A stretch of 64,000 bases of DNA from Neobacillus cucumis (GTDB taxonomy: Bacteria; Bacillota; Bacilli; Bacillales; Cytobacillaceae): assembly GCF_002860255.1 (NCBI RefSeq), contig NZ_PGVE01000083.1:1-64000 (forward strand), in the 5' to 3' direction. The position numbers and the translations under genes are program-made. Under the pieces are notes generated by a model that did not search any database, had not been told where the DNA came from, and saw only the letters and a list, made by a program, of their open reading frames with translations. Position 1 is the stretch's first letter; every line of letters starts with the position of its first letter. Of the stretch, positions 26,157-34,716 are shown in pieces.

Positions 26157-26480
26157 ATGGATCAACAGAAAAAAGCCTACTATATAGATGTTGGAACTGG
26201 TGAAATAGCCAGTACTGCTTCAAGTTCCACTTGGAGCTTTAAAATTAACGCAACGGATGAAGAAATTACACAGCTGAGAGAGCTGTTTGAACAAAACTAT
26301 TCCACTGAGTGGAAGAACTTTTTTAGAGCCCATGTCCCTTTTGTTCAATACCATTATGACAGAGAGAACGACGACTATGATAGTACGATTCAGCAGGTTT
26401 ATGGTATGATCTATGAACTGGGGGACCAGGAAGCAAAAAACCATATAGAAAGCATGAACATCTTACCTAAAAATCAATAA
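26157..26480 (+). CDS. Conserved hypothetical protein, 107 aa
   Basis: I do not recognise this family with confidence. Start at 26157 behind AAGGGG. 107 aa, soluble, acidic, without signal peptide: an N-terminal strand-like part (AYYIDVGTGEIAS) and a helical remainder with YHYDRENDDYDSTIQQVYGMIYELGD. A good terminator follows. It precedes the Nudix gene but has its own terminator, so it is probably monocistronic. Confidence 0.8.
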   Translation: MDQQKKAYYIDVGTGEIASTASSSTWSFKINATDEEITQLRELFEQNYSTEWKNFFRAHVPFVQYHYDRENDDYDSTIQQVYGMIYELGDQEAKNHIESMNILPKNQ

Positions 26481-26488
26481 TCACTTTG

Positions 26489-26523
26489 AGGAGAATCTAA
26501 AGTTTAAGGATTCTCCTTTTTTA
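26489..26523 (+). terminator. Terminator after the 107-aa gene
   Basis: Nine-base-pair stem AGGAGAATC / GATTCTCCT with an AT-rich loop, followed by TTTTTT. Confidence 0.85.
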
Positions 26524-26564
26524 TATATAATTATATCATTAAAGAGAATTTGGGGCGGATGATG

Positions 26565-27047
26565 ATGAAACAGTTTCTTGATTACAACGGAAATAAGATT
26601 GAACTCGCTTTTCGCCAAAATGCCTTTCATATCAAGGCTAAGCATGTTTTGGTTATTTGTCAATTTGAAAATCACTGGTTTTTAACAAAACATAAACTTC
26701 GAGGTCTGGAATTTCCAGGCGGGAAAGTGGAACCAGGTGAAACACTTGAAGAAGCGGCGAGAAGGGAAACTTTCGAGGAAACAGGTGGAATTCTTGGTGA
26801 ACTTCACTTCATCGCGGAATATAAAGTAAATGACATCGTGAGAGGACCTTTCGTAAAAGCCGTTTTTTGGGGGGAATTGGAAAGGTTAGAGCATACCGGG
26901 ACTTACTTTGAAACTAATGGTCCGGTTGCTGTGGATGGCGATATTTTGCAGCTCCGTTTTACGGATGAATATAGCTTTATTATGAAAGACAAGGTAATGG
27001 AGGAATGTATAAACTATATTAATGGACTTCAGAACCAAAGAAAATAG
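26565..27047 (+). CDS. ytkD: Nudix nucleoside triphosphatase YtkD
   Basis: 160 aa from the third of three consecutive ATG codons (26565), which has the best spacing to GGGGCGG; earlier starts at 26559 and 26562 are possible. The Nudix box is complete: G-x5-E-x7-REx2EExG, running from GGKVEPGETLEEAA to RRETFEETGG at about residues 52-74. B. subtilis YtkD hydrolyses (d)NTPs including oxidised forms and is linked to sporulation and oxidative damage, as recalled. It converges on the ytl operon. Confidence 0.9.
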   Translation: MKQFLDYNGNKIELAFRQNAFHIKAKHVLVICQFENHWFLTKHKLRGLEFPGGKVEPGETLEEAARRETFEETGGILGELHFIAEYKVNDIVRGPFVKAVFWGELERLEHTGTYFETNGPVAVDGDILQLRFTDEYSFIMKDKVMEECINYINGLQNQRK

Positions 27048-27075
27048 CAGAAGGATTATAGCCCCTGCTATTCTT
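27043..27075. terminator. Short hairpin between ytkD and ytlD
   Basis: Eight-base-pair stem AATAGCAG / CTGCTATT with a 14-nt loop, at the convergence of two genes. T-runs are poor. Confidence 0.45.
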
Positions 27076-27874
27076 TGATCAATTTTTTCTCTAAAAAATC
27101 TACAAGCTGATACATAACGGTTGCAAATACGGCAATAACCAATAGTGATAAAAACACAAGGGTAAAATTAAACACTTGGAATCCATAAATAATCAAGTAT
27201 CCGAGTCCTTTCGTCGATACAAGGAACTCTCCCACGATCACTCCAACCCATGAAAGCCCAACATTAACTTTTAAAGTAGAGATAATGGCTGGAAAGCTTG
27301 CCGGAATAATAGCTTCCTTAAAGCATTGGGTGCGTGTCGCTCCAAAGGTTTGAAGTACCTTTAAATAATTTGGATCTACTTCTTTGAAGGATGTATACAC
27401 AACAATAGCAGTGATAATAACGGAAATTATAACGCCATTTGCGATAATTGAGGTATAACCTGGACTTAGGGCGACAATGATTACAGGTCCTAAAGCTACT
27501 TTTGGCATCGCATTAAAAATGACAAGATAGGGGTCTAGAATTTTAGAAATCATGGGGGACCACCAGAGAATCGCAGCGAGAATAACACCTAGTATGGTAC
27601 TCACAATAAATCCAATCATCGTTTCCATTAACGTGGCCCCTAAATTCGTTAATAATGAGCCGTCTTGAAGTTTTTCTAAAAATAAGCCCCAAATTTTTGA
27701 AGGGGAACTGAAAATGAGTGGATCAATCCATTGCATCCGGCTAGAAAATTCCCAACTCAAAAATATGATCAGAAAAATAATCAGTTGATAAAAATGCACC
27801 CATCTTTTTTCTATTTTTAATGACCTTAGGTAATTTTTATGGAGGAGTGGAACGTTATTCTTTTGCTGGTTCAA
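27068..27874 (-). CDS. ytlD: ABC transporter permease YtlD
   Basis: Membrane subunit of a SsuC/TauC-type importer with about six transmembrane helices. I chose the TTG start at 27874 because AAGGAG lies ten bases upstream and it gives 268 aa (B. subtilis YtlD about 272); the longer ATG start at 27940 would bury 86 bp in the ATPase gene. The cytoplasmic coupling motif is visible around TFGATRTQCFKEAIIPASFP. Third gene of ytlA-ytlC-ytlD; overlaps ytlC by about 20 bp. Confidence 0.88.
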   Translation of the reverse strand: MNQQKNNVPLLHKNYLRSLKIEKRWVHFYQLIIFLIIFLSWEFSSRMQWIDPLIFSSPSKIWGLFLEKLQDGSLLTNLGATLMETMIGFIVSTILGVILAAILWWSPMISKILDPYLVIFNAMPKVALGPVIIVALSPGYTSIIANGVIISVIITAIVVYTSFKEVDPNYLKVLQTFGATRTQCFKEAIIPASFPAIISTLKVNVGLSWVGVIVGEFLVSTKGLGYLIIYGFQVFNFTLVFLSLLVIAVFATVMYQLVDFLEKKLIKE

Positions 27875-28631
27875 GTGACTCCAACTCCTTCCAAATGGTT
27901 TGGAAAATACTTTGATAGTCTTCATGGTTTCTTGCTTCAAAAGGAGAAAGCTGTTTCAAATCTTCCGGCATCTCAAATATTTTATAAATTTTTCCCGGCC
28001 TTGAAGAAAATAAAAAGATGCGATCACTCATCGCTATAGCTTCACCGATATCATGAGTCACAAGTATAGCGGTTTTTCCATACACTTCCAGAGTTCGTGA
28101 GACCAAATCCTCAAGCTTTAGTTTGGTTTGATAATCGAGTGCTGAAAAGGGCTCGTCAAGCATCAGAAGCTTCGGCTCTGTCGCCAGCGTTCTTACAAGG
28201 GCTGCCCGTTGTCTCATTCCGCCTGATAACTGCTTTGGCAGGTGTTTTTCCACACCCTTTAATCCCATCTGGCTTAATAGGTTGAGTGCTGCTGACTTTG
28301 TATTTTCATTAAGCTGTTTGGACAATTTGAGACCTAACAAAATATTTTCTTCAATTGTTTTCCAAGGAAACAAATAATCCTGCTGCAGCATATAGCCAAT
28401 CTCATTTTTAGAGGTAGAAACCGGTTTGTTTTCTAGAAGAACAGTCCCTTTAGTTGGCTTTAGTAAGCTGGAAATGATTGAGAGCAGGGTAGTCTTCCCA
28501 CAGCCACTAGGGCCGAGGAAGGAGACAAACTCCCCCTCCTCAACGGTTAGTGAAATATTGGAGAGGGCCGTGGTGGCAGAGGCTTTGGTAAAATAGATGT
28601 GTTGAATATCTTGAACCTTCAAGAAGCTCAT
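27855..28631 (-). CDS. ytlC: ABC transporter ATP-binding protein YtlC
   Basis: 258 aa from the start at 28631 (MSFLKVQDIQ), eight bases behind GGGAGG. Walker A GPSGCGKTT at residues 40-48, Q-loop QQDYLFPW, signature LSGGMRQR, Walker B LLMLDEPF and the switch His in VTHD. Belongs to the nitrate/sulfonate/taurine importer branch. Powers the YtlA/YtlD importer; substrate unknown. Confidence 0.93.
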   Translation of the reverse strand: MSFLKVQDIQHIYFTKASATTALSNISLTVEEGEFVSFLGPSGCGKTTLLSIISSLLKPTKGTVLLENKPVSTSKNEIGYMLQQDYLFPWKTIEENILLGLKLSKQLNENTKSAALNLLSQMGLKGVEKHLPKQLSGGMRQRAALVRTLATEPKLLMLDEPFSALDYQTKLKLEDLVSRTLEVYGKTAILVTHDIGEAIAMSDRIFLFSSRPGKIYKIFEMPEDLKQLSPFEARNHEDYQSIFQTIWKELESLEPAKE

Positions 28632-28653
28632 AATAACGGCCTCCCTTTCCAAA

Positions 28654-29670
28654 TTAATTTTTCATAACGTCCTTAGCCACTTCTGTATTAACAAGAGTCT
28701 TATGATTCACTTCTTTTGGAAGTTCACCTGCTTCTTTCATAATATTTTGCAGATTGTTCCACTCTTCCTCATCTAGAACTGGATTTGTTGCATAAGAGCC
28801 TTGACTTTTATAACGATCGACAACGGTTTTCATTATCTCTAAATCTGTATCTGGGAAGTACGGCTCGACTGCCTTAGCAATTTCCTCCGCGCTGTGTGTT
28901 TGAACCCATTGCTGTGCTTTATAAATTGCTCTTGTGAATTTCTCAATCGTTGCTTTATTTTCTTTCATATAGCTTTCTTTTGCCATAAAGGTGGTATATG
29001 GAACGTGGCCTGATTCTTTCCCGAAAGAGGCGACAATGTAACCCTTGCCTTCTTTTTCAAAAATACTTGCAGTAGGTTCAAATAATTGAACATAATCACC
29101 TGTACCAGAGGCGAAGGCATTGGCTATATTTGCATAATCGACGTTTTGAATTAGGTTTAGGTCCTTATGTGGATCAATTCCATGTTTCTTTAAAACAAAT
29201 TCACCCACCATTTGTGGCATGCCGCCTTTACGCTGACCGAGGAATGTCTTTCCTTTTAATAAATCCCACGAAAAGTTATCTATTTTTTCTCGAGCCACTA
29301 GGAACGTTCCGTCCGTCTGGGTGAGCTGGGCAAAATTGATGACCGGATCATTAGATCCTTGAGCGTAAACATAGATGGATGTTTCCGAGCCAACCAGGGC
29401 AATGTCTGCCCCTCCAGAAAGTAAGGTTGTCATTGTCTTATCTCCACCGGGAGTGGTGGTGAGTGTGATATCTAATCCTTCATCCTTGAAGAATCCTTTG
29501 GCAAGGGCTACATATTGCGGCGCATAGAAAATGGAACGTGTTACTTCTGCAATCCGTACCTTTTCTAATTTTTTGTTTTTTGTTTGAGAATGGTTATTAC
29601 ATGCAGCAAGTGAAATCATAAGAACACTAATGAGAAGTAAGGAGAAACTTAATTTCATCCATCTTTTCAT
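28654..29670 (-). CDS. ytlA: ABC importer substrate-binding lipoprotein YtlA
   Basis: 338 aa. Signal peptide with lipobox LAAC (Cys24), then an NMT1/SsuA-like periplasmic-binding fold: VTRSIFYAPQYVALAKGFFKDEGLD, the GGADIALVGSE strand-turn and QRKGGMPQM. This family takes up sulfonates, taurine or thiamine precursors; the sequence alone does not say which, and no catabolic gene is adjacent. First gene of the operon, separated from ytlC by 22 bp. Confidence 0.92.
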   Translation of the reverse strand: MKRWMKLSFSLLLISVLMISLAACNNHSQTKNKKLEKVRIAEVTRSIFYAPQYVALAKGFFKDEGLDITLTTTPGGDKTMTTLLSGGADIALVGSETSIYVYAQGSNDPVINFAQLTQTDGTFLVAREKIDNFSWDLLKGKTFLGQRKGGMPQMVGEFVLKKHGIDPHKDLNLIQNVDYANIANAFASGTGDYVQLFEPTASIFEKEGKGYIVASFGKESGHVPYTTFMAKESYMKENKATIEKFTRAIYKAQQWVQTHSAEEIAKAVEPYFPDTDLEIMKTVVDRYKSQGSYATNPVLDEEEWNNLQNIMKEAGELPKEVNHKTLVNTEVAKDVMKN

Positions 29671-29800
29671 ATAAGGACCTCCTTTAATACTCTTTTCATA
29701 AATCTGGGCTAATTGCCTAAGATATCGTATGTAGGGGTGAAAAATGTGTGAATGCCTAGTTTAATTAATCTAAAAAATTTACATAAAGGGTGAGCGACAG

Positions 29801-30592
29801 ATGAACATAAATAATGGCAGGATTTTAGATAGCATTCGTTTTCCCTCTCCCAATCCAAATGTTGAACTAAAGGTGATTACTTACCTCTCTAATGGATTAA
29901 AGGTGAAAGGGATGCTGGCGGAACCTATTGATAAAGAAAATATGGACGGTTTTCTGTATTTAAGAGGTGGTATTAAAAATGTCGGAAAAGTCCGGCCTGC
30001 AAGAATTGCGCAGTTTGCCTCTGAAGGTTTTGTTGTGTTTGCTCCGTTTTACAGGGGAAATCAAGGGGGAGAAGGAAATGAAGATTTCGCTGGGGAAGAT
30101 AGGGAGGATGCATATGCAGCCTTTCAGCTGTTAAAATCCTTGCCCCGAGTTCGGGATATTCATATTTTTGGATTTTCGCGGGGCGGTGTTATGGCTTTAT
30201 GGACAGGTATTCGATTTCCGGAAGCAGCCTCCGTTGTTACATGGGGTGGAGTGAGTGACATGTCTCTTACATATAGAGAACGAAAAGATTTGCGCAGAAT
30301 GATGAAAAGAGTGATTGGCGGAACACCTGAAAAATATCCGGAAAGATATAATGATAGAACTGCACTATATCAACTAGAACGAATGGAAGCCCCTGTCCTT
30401 ATCATTCATGGTGTAAGAGATCATAATGTTACAGTGGAGCATGCCTATCGTCTTGAAAGAAGGCTGAAATCGCTAGATAAATCGGTAGAGTGCTGGTACT
30501 TTGATGAGTTTACACACTATTTTCCCCCAGAGGTAAATAGAAAAGTCGTTCATGAATTAGCAAAGTGGATGAAAAATCAACCCAAAAGATGA
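29801..30592 (+). CDS. ytmA: Alpha/beta hydrolase YtmA (prolyl oligopeptidase family)
   Basis: 263 aa, cytoplasmic, no signal. Peptidase S9-like hydrolase: nucleophile Ser in GFSRGGVMALW, Asp in HGVRDHNVT, and His in DEFTHYFPPE as the final triad member. A family-typical GGxG-type loop (RGNQGGEGNEDF) precedes the nucleophile. Natural substrate unknown; B. subtilis YtmA (257 aa) is likewise uncharacterised. A short gap links it to ytmB. Confidence 0.9.
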   Translation: MNINNGRILDSIRFPSPNPNVELKVITYLSNGLKVKGMLAEPIDKENMDGFLYLRGGIKNVGKVRPARIAQFASEGFVVFAPFYRGNQGGEGNEDFAGEDREDAYAAFQLLKSLPRVRDIHIFGFSRGGVMALWTGIRFPEAASVVTWGGVSDMSLTYRERKDLRRMMKRVIGGTPEKYPERYNDRTALYQLERMEAPVLIIHGVRDHNVTVEHAYRLERRLKSLDKSVECWYFDEFTHYFPPEVNRKVVHELAKWMKNQPKR

Positions 30593-30629
30593 TAAAATAA
30601 AGGTAATATAAGTGGAGGAGCGGATAGTT

Positions 30630-30872
30630 ATGGGTATGCCTCTAGAACTAAATACAATGATAGTGACTAAGGGAAGGGAGCATAGGATAGAGGAGAATCT
30701 TTTTGAACTAGTGAAAGAAGGGTATAGACTTTATCCCATCGAAATTCCGATTGAAGTTAAAAAAACAATCGATTGTGATTCAAGTGGAACTGCGTTAATT
30801 AAAAAGGTGGAATGGCAGAAACAAACCACTACAGTAACTTATCAATTAGTATCATTAAATTCTACGAACTAA
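30630..30872 (+). CDS. ytmB: DUF2584 family protein YtmB
   Basis: 80 aa from ATG 30630 (MGMPLELNTMIVTKGREHRIEENLF), nine bases after GGAGGAG. This start and length agree with B. subtilis YtmB as recalled. Soluble, mixed alpha/beta; function unknown. It lies 37 bp behind ytmA, probably co-transcribed, and is followed by a bidirectional terminator. Confidence 0.88.
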   Translation: MGMPLELNTMIVTKGREHRIEENLFELVKEGYRLYPIEIPIEVKKTIDCDSSGTALIKKVEWQKQTTTVTYQLVSLNSTN

Positions 30873-30911
30873 GCAGGGAGAGTTTCCTTGCTTGATCTTT
30901 TTGAATGATAA

Positions 30912-30942
30912 AAAGCCCATATCCAAAAAGGACATGGGCTTT
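30912..30942. terminator. Bidirectional terminator between ytmB and pckA
   Basis: Stem AAAGCCCATATCC / GGACATGGGCTTT with one mismatch, loop AAAAA, at the convergence of two transcripts. Confidence 0.85.
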
Positions 30943-30946
30943 AATA

Positions 30947-32533
30947 TTAGGCAATTGGACCGCCTTTTCCTTCGATATCTGCTGCAACACTAGAAAACTT
31001 TTTAAAGTTTTCGCGGAATTTTGCTGCTAATTCCTTTGCTTTTTTCTCATAGGCCTGTGAATCTGGCCATGTTTTACTAGGCTGAAGAACCTCATCTGGA
31101 ACACCTGCAACATGGATTGGAATATTTAGACCAAAGATATTATCTGTAACGGTCTCTACATGGTTCAGTTCCCCCTCTAGGGCAGCTTGCACCATGGCTC
31201 TTGTATAAGATAACTTCATTCTATTACCAATTCCGTATTCTCCGCCTGTCCATCCTGTATTCACTAAAAAAACATTTGCATTATGCTCGAGAATTTTTTC
31301 ACCCAGCATTTCTGCATAGCGAGTTGCAGGAAGCGGTAAGAACGGTGCACCAAAGCAAGTGGAGAAGGTTGCTTCTGGTGAGGTTACTCCTCGTTCTGTT
31401 CCGGCAAGCTTAGATGTATACCCGCTTAAGAAATGATACATAGCTTGTTCCTTTGTAAGCTTGGCGATTGGCGGTAAAACTCCGAAGGCATCTGCTGTTA
31501 GAAAGACAATTGTATTCGGGTGTCCGGCAATACTAGGCTGGACGATATTATCAATCGCCTCCATCGGGTAGGCAGCTCTCGTATTTTCCGTTAATGTGCC
31601 GTCATCATAATCAGGAATTCTTGATTCTAAATTGAGGATAACGTTTTCAAGAACGGTACCAAAGCGGATCGCATCAAAGATTTGCGGCTCTTTTTCACGA
31701 GAAAGATTGATACATTTTGCGTAACAGCCGCCTTCGATATTAAACACCCCATTAGATGACCAGCCATGCTCATCGTCCCCTATTAAACGGCGAGTTGGGT
31801 CGGCTGAAAGAGTAGTTTTTCCAGTGCCGGACAATCCAAAGAATAAAGCAACATCTCCCTCAAGTCCTACGTTAGCCGAACAATGCATCGAAAAAATATG
31901 ATTCTCCGGAAGCAAGAAATTCATCACAGAAAATATCGATTTTTTCATTTCCCCAGCATACTCAGTTCCACCGATTAAAACAATTCTCTGTTCAAATGAG
32001 ATGATAATAAAGGTTTCAGAATTAGTTCCATCGATCACTGGGTCGGCTTTAAAATTAGGAGCTGAAATCACTGTAAATCCAGCTTCATGGGTTAATAATT
32101 CTTCTTCTGTAGGGCGGATAAATAACTGCTCAGCGAAAAGATTATGCCAGGCCATTTCATTTATTACTTGAATAGGCAAGCGGGACTTTTTGTCCGCCCC
32201 GGCGAAACCTTTGAATACAAAAAACTCGTCTTTTCTTCTTAGGTAATCAAGTACTTTATGATATAAACCTGTAAAGATTTCTTCTGAAATTGGTTGATTT
32301 GTAGTACCCCATGCAATTTTATTTTTTGTAGACTCTTCCAAAACAATAAATTTATCCTGTGGAGAACGACCGGTATATTTGCCGGTAGTAACACAGACTG
32401 CACCTGTAGAGGTGAGAGTTCCTTCCTTTCGTTCCAGTACCTTCTCGACTAATTGGGGGACGGATAGTTGAACTTGAACTTGACTTTCTTGTAACAAAAG
32501 TTTTAATTCATTTGGAATATGAACAGAATTCAT
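30947..32533 (-). CDS. pckA: Phosphoenolpyruvate carboxykinase (ATP) PckA
   Basis: Converts oxaloacetate and ATP to PEP in gluconeogenesis. 528 aa from ATG 32533 (MNSVHIPNEL), with AAGGAAGG upstream; B. subtilis PckA is 527 aa. RYTGRSPQDKF-type substrate loop (GKYTGRSPQDKF), the phosphate loop GLSGTGKTTLS, metal-binding residues in IGDDEHGWSSNG, and the adenine-binding TRAAYP. Single-gene unit between terminator and riboswitch region. In B. subtilis CcpN controls it; I could not pick a CcpN site with confidence. Confidence 0.97.
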   Translation of the reverse strand: MNSVHIPNELKLLLQESQVQVQLSVPQLVEKVLERKEGTLTSTGAVCVTTGKYTGRSPQDKFIVLEESTKNKIAWGTTNQPISEEIFTGLYHKVLDYLRRKDEFFVFKGFAGADKKSRLPIQVINEMAWHNLFAEQLFIRPTEEELLTHEAGFTVISAPNFKADPVIDGTNSETFIIISFEQRIVLIGGTEYAGEMKKSIFSVMNFLLPENHIFSMHCSANVGLEGDVALFFGLSGTGKTTLSADPTRRLIGDDEHGWSSNGVFNIEGGCYAKCINLSREKEPQIFDAIRFGTVLENVILNLESRIPDYDDGTLTENTRAAYPMEAIDNIVQPSIAGHPNTIVFLTADAFGVLPPIAKLTKEQAMYHFLSGYTSKLAGTERGVTSPEATFSTCFGAPFLPLPATRYAEMLGEKILEHNANVFLVNTGWTGGEYGIGNRMKLSYTRAMVQAALEGELNHVETVTDNIFGLNIPIHVAGVPDEVLQPSKTWPDSQAYEKKAKELAAKFRENFKKFSSVAADIEGKGGPIA

Positions 32534-32574
32534 TTTAATGAAACCTTCCTTTATCCATGTTATATTTATTGAAT

Positions 32575-32602
32575 AGTATAACACATTTATTTTAATAGTC
32601 TA
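32575..32602 (-). promoter_or_regulatory. Possible pckA promoter
   Basis: On the minus strand TAGACT (32602-32597), a 16-bp spacer and TATACT (32580-32575), about 40 bp before the start codon. Confidence 0.45.
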
Positions 32603-32745
32603 TACTAATAATTAAAATTTTGTGAATATTAATTCCTTTTTTCTGAAAAAAGATAAATGAAATGACCTATTTCAAATTCTAATAATCTTATTAAAAATAA
32701 AAAGTTACAATTTACTCTTTTTAGGAAAAAATTGATAAATTTTCA

Positions 32746-32775
32746 TTGACATTAATCGAAAGAGTAGGTTATGAT
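32746..32775 (+). promoter_or_regulatory. SigA promoter of the SAM riboswitch-metK transcript
   Basis: A consensus TTGACA at 32746-32751, 18-bp spacer and TATGAT at 32770-32775, ending about 18 bp before the riboswitch. Confidence 0.8.
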
Positions 32776-32792
32776 TTACCCTTGAACGGATA

Positions 32793-32933
32793 CTCTCTTA
32801 TCCCGAGCTGGTGGAGGGACAGGCCCTATGAAACCCAGCAACCTGCAAACGAAAAACAGATCCATTTGGAACCTGCTATTTCGGGCAAAGGTGCTAAACC
32901 TGAAGCAAGGCTTGACCTTGAACGATAAGAGTG
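32793..32933 (+). promoter_or_regulatory. SAM-I (S-box) riboswitch
   Basis: P1 forms between CTCTTATC (32795-32802) and GATAAGAG (32924-32931). Between them are the conserved S-box blocks: CGAGCTGGTGGAGGGAC, GGCCCTATGAAACCCAGCAACC, and the P3/P4 region ending with GCAAGGC. SAM binding should stabilise P1 and allow the terminator at 32958-32989 to form. It controls metK, as in B. subtilis. Confidence 0.96.
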
Positions 32934-32957
32934 AAAGGCACGCAAAATTTTGCAATC

Positions 32958-32989
32958 AACCTTTCCTCATTTGATGGAAAGGTTTTTTT
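32958..32989 (+). terminator. S-box expression-platform terminator
   Basis: Stem AACCTTTCC / GGAAAGGTT followed by seven T, directly downstream of the SAM-I aptamer. A palindrome GCAAAATTTTGC at 32942-32953 probably takes part in the alternative antiterminator. Confidence 0.92.
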
Positions 32990-33164
32990 GTTTTTAAAGT
33001 GCTAACTACATAATTGTACTTTTTATTCCATCGTATAAACTTTAAAAGGATTATAAGAAATTTTAAAAATCAGTCTGGTCCAAGCACCATGGCACTTTTA
33101 CATTTCTATAATAATAATCCCATGTTTATTTCATACTACTAAGGGAATGAGTTCCGTATCAACT

Positions 33165-33210
33165 TGAGGTTAAACGGCAAGGTATACATAAACCCATACA
33201 GCTAACCTCA
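33165..33210 (+). other. Additional hairpin in the metK leader
   Basis: TGAGGTTA at 33165-33172 pairs with TAACCTCA at 33203-33210; a GTAT/ATAC helper pairing lies inside. It is in the unusually long 250-nt stretch between the S-box terminator and metK, close to the ribosome-binding site. No role is known. Confidence 0.45.
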
Positions 33211-33238
33211 CTTTATTCCAAAATAAGGAGGAATTCAG

Positions 33239-34438
33239 ATGTCAACAAAACGTCGTTTGTTTACTTCTGAATCAGTAACTGAAGGTCATCCTGACAAGAT
33301 TTGTGACCAAATTTCTGATTCCATTTTAGATGCAATTTTAGCAAAAGATGCTAATGCTCGTGTTGCCGCTGAAACTTCGGTAACAACAGGCTTAGTTCTT
33401 GTAGCAGGAGAAATCACTACATCTACTTATGTAGATATTCCTAAGATCGTACGGGAAACGATTAAAAGTATCGGTTATAATCGTGCAAAGTATGGTTTTG
33501 ACTCCGAAACCTGTGCGGTATTAACTTCGATTGATGAACAATCTCCTGATATTGCGATGGGTGTTGACCAAGCCCTTGAAGCTCGTGAAGGTCAAATGTC
33601 GGATGAGCAAATTGAAGCGATTGGTGCAGGGGACCAAGGTTTAATGTTTGGCTTTGCTTGTAATGAAACAAAAGAGCTTATGCCGCTCCCTATTTCACTT
33701 GCCCATAAACTTGCACGCCGTTTAACTGAAGTACGGAAAGAGGATATTCTTCCTTATCTGCGTCCGGATGGAAAAACACAAGTAACCGTTGAATACGATG
33801 AAAATGATAAGCCTGTTCGAATTGATACCATAGTTATTTCGACACAGCATCACCCCGAGATTACATTAGAGCAAATCCAGCGAAATATTAAGGAATATGT
33901 TATTAATCCTGTGGTACCAAAGGAATTGATTGATGACAATACAAAATATTTTATTAACCCAACAGGCCGTTTCGTCATCGGCGGACCACAAGGGGATGCA
34001 GGTTTAACAGGACGTAAAATCATTGTTGATACGTATGGCGGTTATGCTCGCCATGGCGGAGGGGCTTTCTCCGGTAAAGATCCAACAAAGGTTGACCGTT
34101 CAGCTGCCTATGCTGCTCGTTATGTGGCAAAAAATATTGTTGCTGCAGGTTTGGCAGAAAAGGTTGAAGTTCAGCTTGCTTATGCAATCGGGGTTGCAAG
34201 ACCAGTTTCTATCTCAGTTGATACCTTTGGAACGGGCAAAGTCAATGAAGATACTTTAGTAGGTTTAGTAGAGCAAAACTTTGATTTACGCCCTGCTGGT
34301 ATCATTAAAATGCTTGATCTTCGCCGTCCAATCTACAAGAAAACTGCTGCTTACGGTCATTTTGGGCGTACAGATGTTGATCTTCCTTGGGAACGTACGG
34401 ACAAAGCGGAAGTATTACGACAGCAAGCAAATCTATAG
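33239..34438 (+). CDS. metK: S-adenosylmethionine synthetase MetK
   Basis: Makes SAM from methionine and ATP; cytoplasmic homotetramer. 399 aa with the family start FTSESVTEGHPDKICDQISD, the GAGDQGLMFGFA hexapeptide-type motif, GGPQGDAGLTGRKIIVDTYGG and the P-loop-like GGGAFSGKDPTKVDRSAAY. AAGGAGG precedes the ATG by eight bases. Controlled by the SAM-I riboswitch upstream and ended by its own terminator. With LuxS and SpeD it gives three SAM-cycle genes in the window. Confidence 0.98.
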   Translation: MSTKRRLFTSESVTEGHPDKICDQISDSILDAILAKDANARVAAETSVTTGLVLVAGEITTSTYVDIPKIVRETIKSIGYNRAKYGFDSETCAVLTSIDEQSPDIAMGVDQALEAREGQMSDEQIEAIGAGDQGLMFGFACNETKELMPLPISLAHKLARRLTEVRKEDILPYLRPDGKTQVTVEYDENDKPVRIDTIVISTQHHPEITLEQIQRNIKEYVINPVVPKELIDDNTKYFINPTGRFVIGGPQGDAGLTGRKIIVDTYGGYARHGGGAFSGKDPTKVDRSAAYAARYVAKNIVAAGLAEKVEVQLAYAIGVARPVSISVDTFGTGKVNEDTLVGLVEQNFDLRPAGIIKMLDLRRPIYKKTAAYGHFGRTDVDLPWERTDKAEVLRQQANL

Positions 34439-34441
34439 TAT

Positions 34442-34473
34442 AAAGGGAGTTGCATATGGATGTAACTCCCTTT
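34442..34473 (+). terminator. Terminator after metK
   Basis: Fourteen-base-pair stem AAAGGGAGTTGCAT / ATGTAACTCCCTTT (one mismatch) followed by CTTATTTT. Confidence 0.88.
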
Positions 34474-34716
34474 CTTATTTTCCGTCAGTTAAAGTAGTAT
34501 ACATTCATAAAATGATGTTTATGTAGGTAAAAAGAAGTGAAAAATGATGGATAACTTGGTGATAAAGCCTAAAAGTGATAAACTTTGATGGTTACAAAAG
34601 CATTACTTTTAAATTTTCCTAATGTTCACAGTGCCATTTTTTTTGTAATAGTGGTAGTATAAGAGAGATGTTTTTAAGAAGACGTTTAATATGAATTGGA
34701 GTAGGTGAGGTACATA

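Noticed and set aside
32746..32928. 60-codon frame starting upstream of metK
   Set aside because: It lies fully inside the SAM-I riboswitch and its promoter.
34439..34716. T-box or other riboswitch before asnB
   Set aside because: No T-box sequence, specifier stem or terminator/antiterminator pair could be found in the 278-bp gap.
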